64,000 nucleotides of DNA from Elusimicrobiota bacterium. Lineage in GTDB: Bacteria > Elusimicrobiota > Elusimicrobia > UBA1565. The position numbers and the translations under genes are program-made. Under the pieces are notes generated by a model. The model had not been told where the DNA came from. It searched no databases and saw only the letters and a program-made list of their open reading frames with translations. Within the stretch, counting starts at the first letter, position 1, and each line of letters begins with the position of its first letter. The DNA lies in contig JACPXC010000030.1 of assembly GCA_016196755.1 (NCBI GenBank), positions 1-64,000 on the forward strand. The letters run 5' to 3'. Positions 45,159 to 54,055 of the stretch are shown piece by piece.

Positions 45159-46234
45159 TGCGCGTCCTCATCGCCTCCGGGGGCACCGGCGGCCACTTCT
45201 ACCCGGGCTTGGCCCTGGCCCGCGAGCTGGGCCGGCGCGGGCACGAGTGCCTCTTCGTCCTGCGCCGCGGCGACCCCGGGGGCCCGAGGCTCGACGCCGA
45301 GGGCCTGCCCTGGACCGAGCTCGACCTGGCCGGGCTTTCGCGCCGTCCGTCGCTTAGCTGGCTGAGCGTCGGCCCGCGCACGCTCATGGCGCTCAAGACC
45401 GCCTATCAAGCGACGCGGGCCTGGCGCCCCTCGGTCCTCGTGGGGATGGGAGGCTACCTCACCCTGCCCGCGGCGCTGGCGGCGGCCGCGCGCCGCGTGC
45501 CGGTCGTCCTCCACGAGTCGAACGCCGTCCTGGGCCTGGCCAACCGGCTCTGCGCGCCGTTTGCGGCCGCGCTGGCGCTGGGCCTGCCGCGCGAGGACGG
45601 GGGGGAGGGGACCTTGGTCGGCACGCCGCTGCGCGCCGAGCTCCACGCCCGCGGCGACGCTCATGAGGCGCGCCGCGCGCTGGGCCTCGACCCCGCTCTG
45701 CCCACCGTGCTCGTCCTCGGCGGCTCGCAGGGAGCGCGGGCGCTCAACGCCGCCGTCCCCGCCGCCGTCGCCGCGCTGAAGGCCCCGGTACAGGTCCTGC
45801 ACCTGGCCGGAAAGAACGGGGCCGAGGCCGCGCGCGCGGCTTACGCCGCCGGCCCGGCGCGCGCCGTCGTGGTCGAGTACTTGGAGCGCATGGACCGCGC
45901 CTACGCCGCCGCCGACCTGGCCGTCTGCCGCGCCGGGGCCGGCACGGCGGCCGAGCTGGCCGCGCAGAGCCTGCCGGCCGTGCTCGTCCCTTATCCGCAC
46001 GCGGCCGGGGGGCATCAGGACGTGAACGCCCGCCTGCTCGAGCGGGTCGGGGCCGCGGTCCGCATACCCGAGGCCGACCTCTCCTCCGCGGCGCTCTCCA
46101 ACCGCCTCAAGACCCTGCTCGGCGATTCCTCGGGACGGACGGCGATGGGAGAGGCCTACGCCAAGCTCGGCCTGCCGTCACCCAAGGACTGCGTCGGGCG
46201 CTTCGCGGGGCTCGTCGAGGCGGCCGGCCGATGA
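45158..46234 (+). CDS. murG: UDP-GlcNAc:lipid I N-acetylglucosamine transferase MurG
   Basis: MurG converts lipid I to lipid II at the inner face of the membrane. The 358-residue GT-B protein has the N-terminal loop ASGGTGGHFYPGLALA, GMGGYLTLPAALAA with HESNAVLGLANR, and the UDP-binding C-domain (VLGGSQGARALN, RAGAGTAAELAAQSLPAVLV, GGHQDVNARLL). After it the cluster ends: no murC, murB, ddl, ftsQ, ftsA or ftsZ follows. The acetyltransferase gene overlaps by four bases. Confidence 0.95.
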   Translation: MRVLIASGGTGGHFYPGLALARELGRRGHECLFVLRRGDPGGPRLDAEGLPWTELDLAGLSRRPSLSWLSVGPRTLMALKTAYQATRAWRPSVLVGMGGYLTLPAALAAAARRVPVVLHESNAVLGLANRLCAPFAAALALGLPREDGGEGTLVGTPLRAELHARGDAHEARRALGLDPALPTVLVLGGSQGARALNAAVPAAVAALKAPVQVLHLAGKNGAEAARAAYAAGPARAVVVEYLERMDRAYAAADLAVCRAGAGTAAELAAQSLPAVLVPYPHAAGGHQDVNARLLERVGAAVRIPEADLSSAALSNRLKTLLGDSSGRTAMGEAYAKLGLPSPKDCVGRFAGLVEAAGR

Positions 46235-46767
46235 TCCGGCTGGCAGTGAAGAGCGACGCGCGCGCCCTGGCCGCCATCTATCGGCCCATCGTCGAGAAGA
46301 CCGCCGTCTCGTTCGCCGCGAAGCCTCCCACTCCAGCCGAGATGGCGAAGCAGGTCGCCGAACTGACGCCGCGTCTGCCCTGGCTGGTCTTCGAGGAGGA
46401 CGGCGCCGTGCTCGGCTACGCCTACGCCGGGCCGCACCGGGCGCGCGAAGCCTACCGTTGGTGCGTGGAGACCTCGGTCTACGTGGCGCCGAAGGCCCAG
46501 GGCAAGGGCGTGGGCCGCGCGCTGTATCAGGCTCTGCTCAACACCCTCCGGGCCCAGGGCTACGTCAACGCGTACGCGGGGATCGTCCTCCCGAACAAAG
46601 CCAGCATCGCGCTCCACGAGGCCGTGGGCTTCCGCCGCTTCTGCGTCTACGAGGGCATCGGCTACAAGCTTGGCAAGTGGCACGACGTGGGCTGGTGGCG
46701 CCTCCGCCTACGGAAGACCCGCCGCCCGACGGAACCGGTCCCGCTCAAGAAGCTCCTGGCCCGATAG
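46231..46767 (+). CDS. GNAT N-acetyltransferase, phosphinothricin/methionine sulfone acetyltransferase type
   Basis: The 178-residue protein begins IRLAVKSDARALAAIYRPIV, with Tyr/Pro/Ile-Val as in the Pat/MnaT branch, and has the acetyl-CoA loop VAPKAQGKGVGRALYQALL and the NKASIALHEAVGFRRFC block. Members acetylate the amino group of phosphinothricin or methionine derivatives; the natural substrate here is uncertain. Its ATG overlaps the murG stop, tying it to the division operon. Confidence 0.85.
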   Translation: MIRLAVKSDARALAAIYRPIVEKTAVSFAAKPPTPAEMAKQVAELTPRLPWLVFEEDGAVLGYAYAGPHRAREAYRWCVETSVYVAPKAQGKGVGRALYQALLNTLRAQGYVNAYAGIVLPNKASIALHEAVGFRRFCVYEGIGYKLGKWHDVGWWRLRLRKTRRPTEPVPLKKLLAR

Positions 46768-46788
46768 TAGCCGCCGGGGAAAAGTCGC

Positions 46789-46794
46789 TATAGT
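46789..46794 (+). promoter_or_regulatory. -10 box of surE, leaderless spacing
   Basis: TATAGT at 46789-46794 ends 5 bases before the surE GTG at 46800. Any transcript from it would begin at or within one or two bases of the start codon. Confidence 0.5.
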
Positions 46795-46799
46795 ACATC

Positions 46800-47546
46800 G
46801 TGCCCAAATCCCCCCGCATCCTCCTGGTCAACGACGACGGCGTCCACGGCGAGGGCCTCGACCCCTTGCGCGCCGCGCTGGCCGCGCTCGGCGAGCTCAA
46901 GGTCCTCGTCCCGGAGCGCGAGCGCTCGGCGGCCAGCCACAGCCTGACCCTGCACAAGCCGCTGCGCATGCGCGAGGCGCGCCCCGGGGTCAACACCTTG
47001 AACGGCACGCCGGCCGACTGCGCGCGCTTCGGGATCCTGCATCTGCTGCGCGGGAGATGCGACCTGGTGGTCTCCGGCGTCAACCGCGGCCATAACCTCG
47101 GCCAGGACGTGGTCTATTCCGGCACCGTGGCGGCCGCGATGGAGGCCGCGCTGCTCGGCGTCTGCGCCATCGCCGTCAGCCAGGGCGTCTCGCGCAGCCG
47201 CGACTACACGGCCGCCGCGGCGTTCGCCGCGGAGCTCGGGCGGCGCGTGCTGGCCAAAGGCCTCCCTCCCGGCGTCGCGCTCAACGTCAACGTCCCGCCG
47301 GACGTCAAGCCGCGCGGCTGGAAGCCTTGCCGCCTCGGCGAGCGTCTCTACGACAAGACCGTGGCCGAGCGCCGCGACCCGCGGGGGGATTCCTATTTCT
47401 GGCTGGCCGGACGCCGGGTCTGGGGACGCAACCTGCCCGGCACCGACGTGGCCGCCGTCAACGCCGGCTACATCTCGGTGACGCCGCTGCGCCTCGACTC
47501 CACCGACCGGGCGCTCTTGGGGAAGCTGGGGTCGTGGCGGCTCTGA
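46800..47546 (+). CDS. surE: 5'/3'-nucleotidase SurE
   Basis: SurE dephosphorylates nucleoside monophosphates and helps survival in stationary phase. The 248-residue protein starts at GTG and has the metal-binding ILLVNDDGVHGEGLDPLR (Asp pair), the RSAASHSLTL segment, LNGTPADCARFG and VVSGVNRGHNLGQDVVYSGTV with the catalytic asparagine. The next gene begins 12 bases before its stop. Confidence 0.95.
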   Translation: MPKSPRILLVNDDGVHGEGLDPLRAALAALGELKVLVPERERSAASHSLTLHKPLRMREARPGVNTLNGTPADCARFGILHLLRGRCDLVVSGVNRGHNLGQDVVYSGTVAAAMEAALLGVCAIAVSQGVSRSRDYTAAAAFAAELGRRVLAKGLPPGVALNVNVPPDVKPRGWKPCRLGERLYDKTVAERRDPRGDSYFWLAGRRVWGRNLPGTDVAAVNAGYISVTPLRLDSTDRALLGKLGSWRL

Positions 47547-48529
47547 GCCTTCCGCTGGCGCTCCTTCTCGGCGCCGCCAACGCCGGGGAGGCCGTCCCTG
47601 ATCCAGAGGTGACCGTCGTCGTCGTGGGCGATATCCGTCTCGACGGGCCCGTGGCGCGCCTGGTCGCCGAGGACGGCCCGGCGGCGCCGGTGGCCGCGGT
47701 GCGCGAGGCCCTGCGCGGCGACATCCTGCTCGGAAACCTCGAGGAGCCGCTGACCACCCGCGGAGAGCCGGCCAAGAAGAAGTTCATCTTCCGCGGCCGG
47801 CCCGCCGCCGCGAAGGTGCTCAAGGCCTGCGGCTTCGACGTGCTCGGCCTGGCCAACAACCATGTGATGGACTACGGCCCCGACGGCCTGACCGATACCC
47901 TCGCCGCGCTGGATAAGGCGGGCCTGGGGCGCCTCGGCGCGGGAAAAGACGCCGCCGAGGCGCGCAAGCCGCTCATCCTGGAGCGCAACGGCCTCAAGGT
48001 GGGCCTGCTCGCCCTGACCAGCACGTTCCCCGAGGAGAACTGGGCGCGCAAGGACCGTCCCGGCGTGGCCTTCTCGGCCCTCGAGCGCGTGTCGGGCTGG
48101 GTCCGGGACGCGAAGGCGCTCTGCGACGTGCTGGTCGTCTCGTTTCACGGCGGCACCGAGCTGGCCGCCGAGCCCAACGAGGTCCAGCGCGCGTTCGCCC
48201 GCGCCGCCGCCGCCGGCGGGGCCGACGCCGTCATCGGCCACCACCCGCACGTGGTCCAGGCGGCCGAGCTCATCGGCCGGACGCTCGTCATCCATAGCGT
48301 CGGCAACTTCATGTTCGAGTCGCCGACCGCGGGCACCGAGAAGAGCCTCATCGCCCGCCTCACCCTCTCGCGCTCCGGCGTCCGCGCCGAGCTCGTGCCG
48401 ATCGACACCGAGGGCGGCCGGCCGAAGCCGGTCACCCCGTCCCAGCGCTCCGAGATCCGGGCCCTGCTCGACGCGCTCGGCGCGCTCAGCGCGGACCCCG
48501 AGCGCATCCGCCTCCAGGAGGCTCCGTGA
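47534..48529 (+). CDS. CapA/PGA-capsule-family metallophosphatase-like exported protein
   Basis: The GTG at 47534, overlapping the end of surE, gives a signal peptide (VAALSLPLALLLGAANA). The 331-residue protein matches the CapA family: VVVVGDIRLDGPVARL, LGNLEEPLTTRGEPAKKKF, GLANNHVMDYGPDGLTDT and the later FHGGTELAAEPNEVQRAFAR and IGHHPHVVQ blocks that carry the metal ligands. CapA proteins act in capsular or polyglutamate export and on envelope polymers; no other capsule gene is near, so its substrate is open. Confidence 0.88.
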   Translation: MAALSLPLALLLGAANAGEAVPDPEVTVVVVGDIRLDGPVARLVAEDGPAAPVAAVREALRGDILLGNLEEPLTTRGEPAKKKFIFRGRPAAAKVLKACGFDVLGLANNHVMDYGPDGLTDTLAALDKAGLGRLGAGKDAAEARKPLILERNGLKVGLLALTSTFPEENWARKDRPGVAFSALERVSGWVRDAKALCDVLVVSFHGGTELAAEPNEVQRAFARAAAAGGADAVIGHHPHVVQAAELIGRTLVIHSVGNFMFESPTAGTEKSLIARLTLSRSGVRAELVPIDTEGGRPKPVTPSQRSEIRALLDALGALSADPERIRLQEAP

Positions 48530-50091
48530 ACGACGAGCCCCTCGGCCCTTTGCCGGCCCGCGGGGGGCTCGTCGCCGCCGCCGCGGCGGCGGCCGGCCCC
48601 TGCTGGCTGGCGGCGGTCGGCGCCGACGCCGCCGCGGACCTGCGGCGCGAGCGAGGCGACGCGGTGGCCGAGCGCCTGGCCGCCCGCCTCGGCGACGCCC
48701 TGCGCTCGGCGGCCGCGCCCGGGGACGTGGTGGGGCGCCTGGCTCCCGACACCTTGGGCGTGCTGGTCACCGGACCGCGGGCGGCCGCCCCCGCCGCCCT
48801 GCTGGCCGCCTTCCACGGCGCCGCGTCGCGCGCCTCGCGCGTCCCGGTCAGCGCCGGGGCCGCCGCCGGCGACCCGCTCACCGTGTTCGACCGCGCCGAG
48901 GCCGCGCTGGCCGCGGCGCGGCGCGACGGGGGCGGCCGCGCCCTCCTGGAGGGCGGAGCGTCCAGCGCTCCCGCCCAAGGCGTAGCGCCCGACTCGCTGG
49001 CCGCGCGCTACCAGCGCCTGGTCCTCCTCAACCGCGTGGGCCTCACCCTGTTCTCGAAGCGGCCCTCCGACGGCGGCCTGGCCGCGGCCCTGCCCTACAT
49101 CCTGGCGCTCTCGGCGGCGCGCTCGGTCCGCGCCTTCGGGCCCCACGGCGGCCTCGGAGGCCTGGGCGAGAAGACCCCCGAGGGGCCGGCCTTCCTCGAG
49201 GCCTACGCCGCGGCCCGCGAACGCAACGAACCGGCCTGGCGCGCGGGCGGCCCTAACGGCTGGTACGCCCTGCCGCTGGCGGTGGCCGGCACGGCGCCGG
49301 ACGGGGCCCTCATGTTCGCCTTCCCGCCCGAACAGGAGCCGGGGGGAGACCTGGCGGCCGTCCTCGCCGACGTGGCCCGCTCCCTGCAGGCCGCCCTGCG
49401 CTCGGAGGAGATGGACCGGCTCAAGGATGAGTTCGTGGCCTTGGTCACCCACGACCTGCGCACCCCCCTGACCTCGATCCGCGGCTTCGCCGACACTTTG
49501 CTCAACTTCGAGGAGAAGCTCCCTCTGGAGGAGCGGCGGCGCTTCACCGCCGTCATCCTGCGCGAGGCCAAGCGCATGAGCCGGATGGTCGACGACTTCC
49601 TCGACCTCTCGCGTCTGGAGGCCGGGGCGGCGCCGCTGCGCAAGGAGGCGCTCGACCTGAGTGCCCTCTTCGAGCGCGTGGTCGAGACCCTGCGCGGCTA
49701 CGGCTCCGGCGTGCGCTTCGCGTTAACGGCCGACGGCCTGCCGCCGCTCTCGGGCGACGTCGAACAGCTCGAGCGCGTGCTGGTCAACCTGGGCTCCAAC
49801 GCGGTGAAGTACTCCCCGAAAGGCGGGGTCGTCAGCTTCACGGCCCGCGCCGCTGCCGGCGCGGTGCAGGTGACGGTGGCCGACCAGGGTCCCGGGGTGC
49901 CCGCCGAGGCCCGGCCCCACCTCTTCGAGAAGTTCTTCCGAGCCGCCGACGCGGTGGCCGCGCGCACCAAGGGCACCGGCCTCGGCTTGGCCGCCGCCAA
50001 GGCCATCGTCGTCGCCCACGGCGGCGCCATCCGCTGCGAGGACGGCCCCGGCGGCGGGGCGGCCTTCGTCTTCACGCTCCCCGTCGAATAA
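48526..50091 (+). CDS. Hybrid sensor histidine kinase with degenerate GGDEF-like N-terminal domain
   Basis: The 521-residue protein has no membrane segment. Residues 25-140 (RRERGDAVAERLAARLGDAL ... GRLAPDTLGVLV) follow the fold pattern of a diguanylate cyclase domain, but the catalytic GGDEF is replaced by APDTL, so it should be inactive. A GAF-like middle (about 160-300) follows, then the HisKA domain with His in ALVTHDLRTPLTSIRG and an HATPase with DQGPGVPAEARPHLFEKFFR and GTGLGLAAAKAIV. Its GTG overlaps the capA-like stop. The crp-type gene follows after 14 bases. Confidence 0.9.
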   Translation: MNDEPLGPLPARGGLVAAAAAAAGPCWLAAVGADAAADLRRERGDAVAERLAARLGDALRSAAAPGDVVGRLAPDTLGVLVTGPRAAAPAALLAAFHGAASRASRVPVSAGAAAGDPLTVFDRAEAALAAARRDGGGRALLEGGASSAPAQGVAPDSLAARYQRLVLLNRVGLTLFSKRPSDGGLAAALPYILALSAARSVRAFGPHGGLGGLGEKTPEGPAFLEAYAAARERNEPAWRAGGPNGWYALPLAVAGTAPDGALMFAFPPEQEPGGDLAAVLADVARSLQAALRSEEMDRLKDEFVALVTHDLRTPLTSIRGFADTLLNFEEKLPLEERRRFTAVILREAKRMSRMVDDFLDLSRLEAGAAPLRKEALDLSALFERVVETLRGYGSGVRFALTADGLPPLSGDVEQLERVLVNLGSNAVKYSPKGGVVSFTARAAAGAVQVTVADQGPGVPAEARPHLFEKFFRAADAVAARTKGTGLGLAAAKAIVVAHGGAIRCEDGPGGGAAFVFTLPVE

Positions 50092-50093
50092 AA

Positions 50094-50099
50094 TATAAT
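50094..50099 (+). promoter_or_regulatory. -10 box of the crp-type gene, leaderless spacing
   Basis: TATAAT at 50094-50099 ends 6 bases before the ATG at 50106, inside the short gap after the kinase gene. It suggests that the regulator can be transcribed separately from the kinase. Confidence 0.6.
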
Positions 50100-50105
50100 C
50101 GGCCG

Positions 50106-50798
50106 ATGCTCCTGACGCACCTCAAACGCTTCGGACTCATCGGCATGCTGCCCGCGCCGGCGCAGAAACGCCTCCTGGCGATCTCGCGCCAGGACAACTT
50201 CGGCCCCGGCGAGCGCATCTTCTCGCGCGCCGACGCCGCCGACCACATGTTCGTCGTCATCTCCGGGCGGGTCAAGATCTTCCTCGCCGGCGTCGGCCGG
50301 CGCAGCAAGACCTTCGCCTACCTCGACCCCGGCGAGTTCTTCGGCGAGATGGCGGTCATCACCGGGAAATCGCGCTCCGCCTCGGCCGAGGCCGTCGAGC
50401 AGACCAGCCTCCTGCTCATCCACAAAAACGACTTCCGCCGCCTGCTCGAGAGCGACCCCAAGCTCGCCCTCTACATGCTCAAGGCCGTCTCCGAGCGCCT
50501 GCGCCTGGCCGACGAGGAGATCGAGGACATCCTGTTCCGCAACGTCCTCGGCCGCGTGGCCAAGTCCCTGCGCGACCTGGCGCGTCCCGCGCGACGCGGC
50601 ACCGAGCCCTGCCAACTGCCGCGCCGCTACACCCACCAGGAGCTGGCCGACATGATCGGCACCACGCGCGAGCCGCTCTCGCGCGCGCTGGCCGCCCTGC
50701 GCCGCGCCGGCCTCATCGACATGGTCGACGGCCGCGTCACCCTGCTCGACCCGGCCAAGCTCGACCAGGCGATCTCGGCCTCCGTCACGCAGGACTGA
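50106..50798 (+). CDS. Crp/Fnr-family transcriptional regulator
   Basis: The 230-residue protein has an N-terminal cyclic-nucleotide-binding fold (about 15-130; DPGEFFGEMAVITGKSRSAS at the phosphate-binding cassette position), a dimer helix (about 120-150) and a Crp helix-turn-helix (about 165-220; YTHQELADMIGTTREPLSRA). The cassette keeps GEFFGEM but has K-S-R-S-A where cAMP binders have R-x-A-x-A, so cyclic nucleotide binding is possible but not certain. There are no Fnr-type N-terminal cysteines. Confidence 0.92.
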   Translation: MLLTHLKRFGLIGMLPAPAQKRLLAISRQDNFGPGERIFSRADAADHMFVVISGRVKIFLAGVGRRSKTFAYLDPGEFFGEMAVITGKSRSASAEAVEQTSLLLIHKNDFRRLLESDPKLALYMLKAVSERLRLADEEIEDILFRNVLGRVAKSLRDLARPARRGTEPCQLPRRYTHQELADMIGTTREPLSRALAALRRAGLIDMVDGRVTLLDPAKLDQAISASVTQD

Positions 50799-50802
50799 GC
50801 CC

Positions 50803-52125
50803 ATGGCCGAGACCCAGCCCGTCCGGGGCTTCCGCGACCTCACGGCTCCCGAGTCCACCCGCACCGCGGCCCTCGAGGCCGCCGCGCGCGAGACCCTCTC
50901 GCTCTACGGCTTCTCGGAGATCCGCCTGCCCACCCTCGAGCTGGCCGAGCTCTTCGTCAAGTCCACCGGGGAGACCTCGGACATCGTCGAGAAGGAGATG
51001 TTCCGCTTCGAGGACCAGGGCGGCCGCGCGCTGGCGCTCCGGCCGGAGGGGACGCCCGGGGTCGTGCGGGCCTATCTCGACAAGAGCCTGCGCCAGCAGG
51101 GCGGCCCGGTCAAGCTCTACTACGTGGGCTCGATGTTCCGCGCCGAGCGCCCCCAGAAGGGCCGCTACCGCGAGTTCGAGCAGATCGGCGTGGAGACGCT
51201 GGGCAACCCGCACCCGGCCGCCGACGTGGAGGCCATCCTCGCCCTCAACGCGCTCTTCGCGGCGCTGGGCCTCGAGGGGCGCGTGCGCCTGCGCGTGAAC
51301 AACCTCGGCTGCGACACGGAGGCCTCCTGCCGGCCTGCGTTCCGCGACGCCCTGCGCGCCTATCTGCACAAGCACCTCGACACGCTCTGCGACTCCTGCA
51401 AGCGCCGGGTCGACAGGAACCCCCTGCGCGTGCTCGACTGCAAGGGCGACGGGCCGCGCCTCTCCGCCGAGGCGCCGCGCTTCGCCTCCTGCGCCGCCTG
51501 CAAGGCCCACGTCGACCAGGTCTCCGCCCTCCTGACCGACAACGGCCTGACCCACGCCTACCCCGACCCGACCTTGGTCCGCGGACTCGACTACTATACC
51601 CGCACGGTCTTCGAGTTCGCCGGCACGGGCCTGGGCTCCCAGGACGCCGTGGCCGGCGGCGGACGCTACGACGGCTTGGTGAAGCTCATGGGCGGCCCGG
51701 ACACGCCGGCCGTGGGCTGGGCGCTGGGCGTCGAGCGCCTGCTCCTCGCCGTCGAAGCTTCCGATCCCTCGTTCAAGAAGCTCGAGGCGCACCGCGGGAC
51801 AGGACGCGACGTCTTCGTGGCCGTGCAGGGGACGGAAGCCCCGACCCTAGCCAAGGCCACGCGGCTCATGGAGACCATGCGGCGCTTCAGCATCCGCGCC
51901 GGGGGGGGGCTCTTCGCCTCCAGCCTCAAGGCCCAGATGAGGGAGGCCGGCCGCGAGGAGGCGCGCTGGTGCGTCATCATCGGCGACGCCGAGGCCGCCA
52001 AGCTCCCGCCCACCTGCCAGCTCAAGGACATGACCACCGGCGCCCAGAGCGAGGTCCTCATCGACGCCGTAAAAGACGCTATCGCCACCAGTTTGAGCAA
52101 GAAGGAACCCACCCATGGCCTCTGA
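50803..52125 (+). CDS. hisS: Histidyl-tRNA synthetase
   Basis: The 440-residue class II enzyme charges tRNA-His. It has GFRDL at the N-terminus, motif 2 region LALRPEGTPGVVRAYLD and MFRAERPQKGRYREFEQIGVE, the histidine-specific RGLDYYTRTVFEFAGTG, motif 3 PAVGWALGVERLLL and a C-terminal anticodon-binding domain. Its end overlaps the aspS start by 11 bases. hisS-aspS is a common pair. Confidence 0.97.
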   Translation: MAETQPVRGFRDLTAPESTRTAALEAAARETLSLYGFSEIRLPTLELAELFVKSTGETSDIVEKEMFRFEDQGGRALALRPEGTPGVVRAYLDKSLRQQGGPVKLYYVGSMFRAERPQKGRYREFEQIGVETLGNPHPAADVEAILALNALFAALGLEGRVRLRVNNLGCDTEASCRPAFRDALRAYLHKHLDTLCDSCKRRVDRNPLRVLDCKGDGPRLSAEAPRFASCAACKAHVDQVSALLTDNGLTHAYPDPTLVRGLDYYTRTVFEFAGTGLGSQDAVAGGGRYDGLVKLMGGPDTPAVGWALGVERLLLAVEASDPSFKKLEAHRGTGRDVFVAVQGTEAPTLAKATRLMETMRRFSIRAGGGLFASSLKAQMREAGREEARWCVIIGDAEAAKLPPTCQLKDMTTGAQSEVLIDAVKDAIATSLSKKEPTHGL

Positions 52126-53890
52126 GACCAACCCGTACCGCGACCGCCCCTGCGCCTCCCTGCGCTTGTCGGACGCCGGCAAGACCGTGCGCCTGGCGGG
52201 CTGGGTGCACGCGCGGCGCGACCACGGCGGCGTCTACTTCTTCGACCTGCGCGACCGCACCGGCCTGGTCCAGGTCGTGGCCAAGCCCCAGCACGCCGAG
52301 GCCTTCAAGGTCGCCGCCGGCCTGGGCTCCGAGTTCGTGGTCCGCGTCGACGGGACCGTGACCAAGCGCCCCGCGGGCAGCGAGAACCCCGAGCTGCCCA
52401 CCGGCGCCGTCGAGGTCGACGCCGCCGACGTGACGGTGCTCAACGAGTCGAAGACGCCGCCGTTTGCGGTCGACGACGCCGCCACGGCCGGAGAGGACAC
52501 CCGCCTCAAATACCGCTTCATCGACCTGCGCCGGCCGCGCATGCTCAAGAACCTGACCCTGCGCGCCAAGGCCTCTTCGGCGGCGCGGCGCTGCTTGGAC
52601 GCCCAGGGCTTCCTCGACATCGAGACCCCCTGCCTGACCAAGTCGACGCCGGAAGGGGCGCGCGACTTCCTCGTCCCGGTGCGCCTGCACCCGGGGACGT
52701 TCTACGCCCTGCCCCAGTCGCCGCAGATCTTCAAGCAGATCCTCATGGTGTCGGGGGTGGAGCGCTACTACCAGTTCGCGCGCGCCTTCCGCGACGAGGA
52801 CCTGCGCGCCGACCGCCAGTTCGAGCACACCCAGATCGACCTCGAGATGTCCTTCGTGCGCGAGGAGGACGTCCACTCGACGGTGGAGGGGATGCTCAAG
52901 GAAGTTTTCCAGGCCACCATCGGCTTGGACATCGCCCCGCCGTTCCCCAGCCTCGACTACGCCGAGGTGGTGGCGCGCTGGGGCTCGGACAAGCCGGACA
53001 TCCGCTACGGGCTGGAGTTCTCCGACCTCTCCAGTCTCTTTGCCGCTTCCGGCTTCCGAGTCTTCGCCGACGCCGTCAAAGGGGGGGGAGTCGTGCGCGG
53101 CTTCCTGGCCCGCGGCGAGAAGACGCTGTCCCGGGCCGACCTCGACAAGCTCACCGACCTCGTCAAATCCTTAGGCGGCAAGGGCCTGGCCTGGATCCGC
53201 TGGAAGGGGACGGAGTTGGCCGTCGAGTCGCCGCTGGCCAAGTTCCTGAGCGCGGACGAGCTCGCCGAGCTCAAGAAGCGCTTCGACCCGCGCCCCGACG
53301 AGGTGCTCCTGCTGGCGGCGGGAGACTCCACCACGGCCTCCACCCACCTCGGCGCCGTGCGCAAGGAGCTCATCGTAAAGCTCGGCCTAAAGCCCTCCAA
53401 GCCCTGGGCGTTCCTCTGGGTCAAACACTTCCCTCTGCTCGAGAAGGACGCCGAGAGCGGCGGCTGGACCTTCACCCACAACCCCTTCACGGCGCCGCTC
53501 GAGAGCGAGCTCCACAAGCTCGACAGCGACCCCGGCAACATCAAGTCCCACCAGTACGACCTGGTCGTCAACGGCGTCGAGCTGGCCTCGGGCTCTATCC
53601 GCAACCACCAGGCGCCGATCCAGGAGAAGATCCTGGGCCTCATGGGCTACGACGCCGAGGAACGCCGCAAGCGCTTCGGCCTGCTGCTGAGCGCCTTGGA
53701 GCACGGCGCTCCGCCGCACGGCGGCCTGGCCATCGGCTTCGACCGGCTCTGCGCGCTGCTCTGCGGAGAAGATTCCATCCGCGAGGTCATCGCCTTCCCC
53801 AAGACCGCCAAGGGCACCGACCCGCTCTCCGAGGCCCCGACGGCGGTCTCCGAGCGCCAGCTCAAGGACTTGGGAATCAAGCTTCTTTGA
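52115..53890 (+). CDS. aspS: Aspartyl-tRNA synthetase, bacterial type
   Basis: The 591-residue protein has the N-terminal OB-fold anticodon domain (VRLAGWVHARRDHGGVYFFD), motif 1, motif 2 (YYQFARAFRDEDLRADRQFE), the bacterial GAD insertion (about 285-420) and motif 3 (HGGLAIGFDRLCALLCG). Length and insertion are those of bacterial AspRS. The sequence cannot settle whether it also charges tRNA-Asn. A tRNA-Ala gene follows after 14 bases. Confidence 0.97.
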   Translation: MASETNPYRDRPCASLRLSDAGKTVRLAGWVHARRDHGGVYFFDLRDRTGLVQVVAKPQHAEAFKVAAGLGSEFVVRVDGTVTKRPAGSENPELPTGAVEVDAADVTVLNESKTPPFAVDDAATAGEDTRLKYRFIDLRRPRMLKNLTLRAKASSAARRCLDAQGFLDIETPCLTKSTPEGARDFLVPVRLHPGTFYALPQSPQIFKQILMVSGVERYYQFARAFRDEDLRADRQFEHTQIDLEMSFVREEDVHSTVEGMLKEVFQATIGLDIAPPFPSLDYAEVVARWGSDKPDIRYGLEFSDLSSLFAASGFRVFADAVKGGGVVRGFLARGEKTLSRADLDKLTDLVKSLGGKGLAWIRWKGTELAVESPLAKFLSADELAELKKRFDPRPDEVLLLAAGDSTTASTHLGAVRKELIVKLGLKPSKPWAFLWVKHFPLLEKDAESGGWTFTHNPFTAPLESELHKLDSDPGNIKSHQYDLVVNGVELASGSIRNHQAPIQEKILGLMGYDAEERRKRFGLLLSALEHGAPPHGGLAIGFDRLCALLCGEDSIREVIAFPKTAKGTDPLSEAPTAVSERQLKDLGIKLL

Positions 53891-53896
53891 TATAAT
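53891..53896 (+). promoter_or_regulatory. -10 box of the tRNA-Ala gene
   Basis: TATAAT starts at the base after the aspS stop and ends 8 bases before the mature tRNA. TTGGGA about 15 bases upstream, inside aspS, is the best -35 candidate. Confidence 0.55.
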
Positions 53897-53904
53897 CCGT
53901 ACAC

Positions 53905-53980
53905 GGGCGTGTAGCTCAGCTGGGAGAGCGCTACCTTCGCAAGGTAGAGGCCGCAGGTTCGATCCCTGTCACGTCCACCA
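53905..53980 (+). tRNA. tRNA-Ala, anticodon CGC
   Basis: The 76-base sequence folds as a complete cloverleaf: acceptor GGGCGTG with CACGTCC, D-stem GCTC/GAGC, anticodon stem CTACC/GGTAG with loop TTCGCAA, and T-arm GCAGG-TTCGATC-CCTGT. The anticodon CGC reads GCG (Ala), and the third acceptor pair is G-U, the main identity element of tRNA-Ala. The CCA end is encoded. It has its own promoter box and a terminator at 54002-54032. Confidence 0.97.
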
Positions 53981-54001
53981 GATTTGTACTCGTCAAATAG
54001 A

Positions 54002-54032
54002 CCGGGAGTCCACAGGGGCTCCTGGTTTTTTT
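54002..54032 (+). terminator. Intrinsic terminator after tRNA-Ala
   Basis: CCGGGAG (54002-54008) pairs with CTCCTGG (54019-54025), one G-T pair included, around a 10-base loop, and is followed by seven T residues. It is the clearest rho-independent terminator in the window. Confidence 0.88.
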
Positions 54033-54055
54033 GGTTTTTCGGTCGCAGTCCCCAG

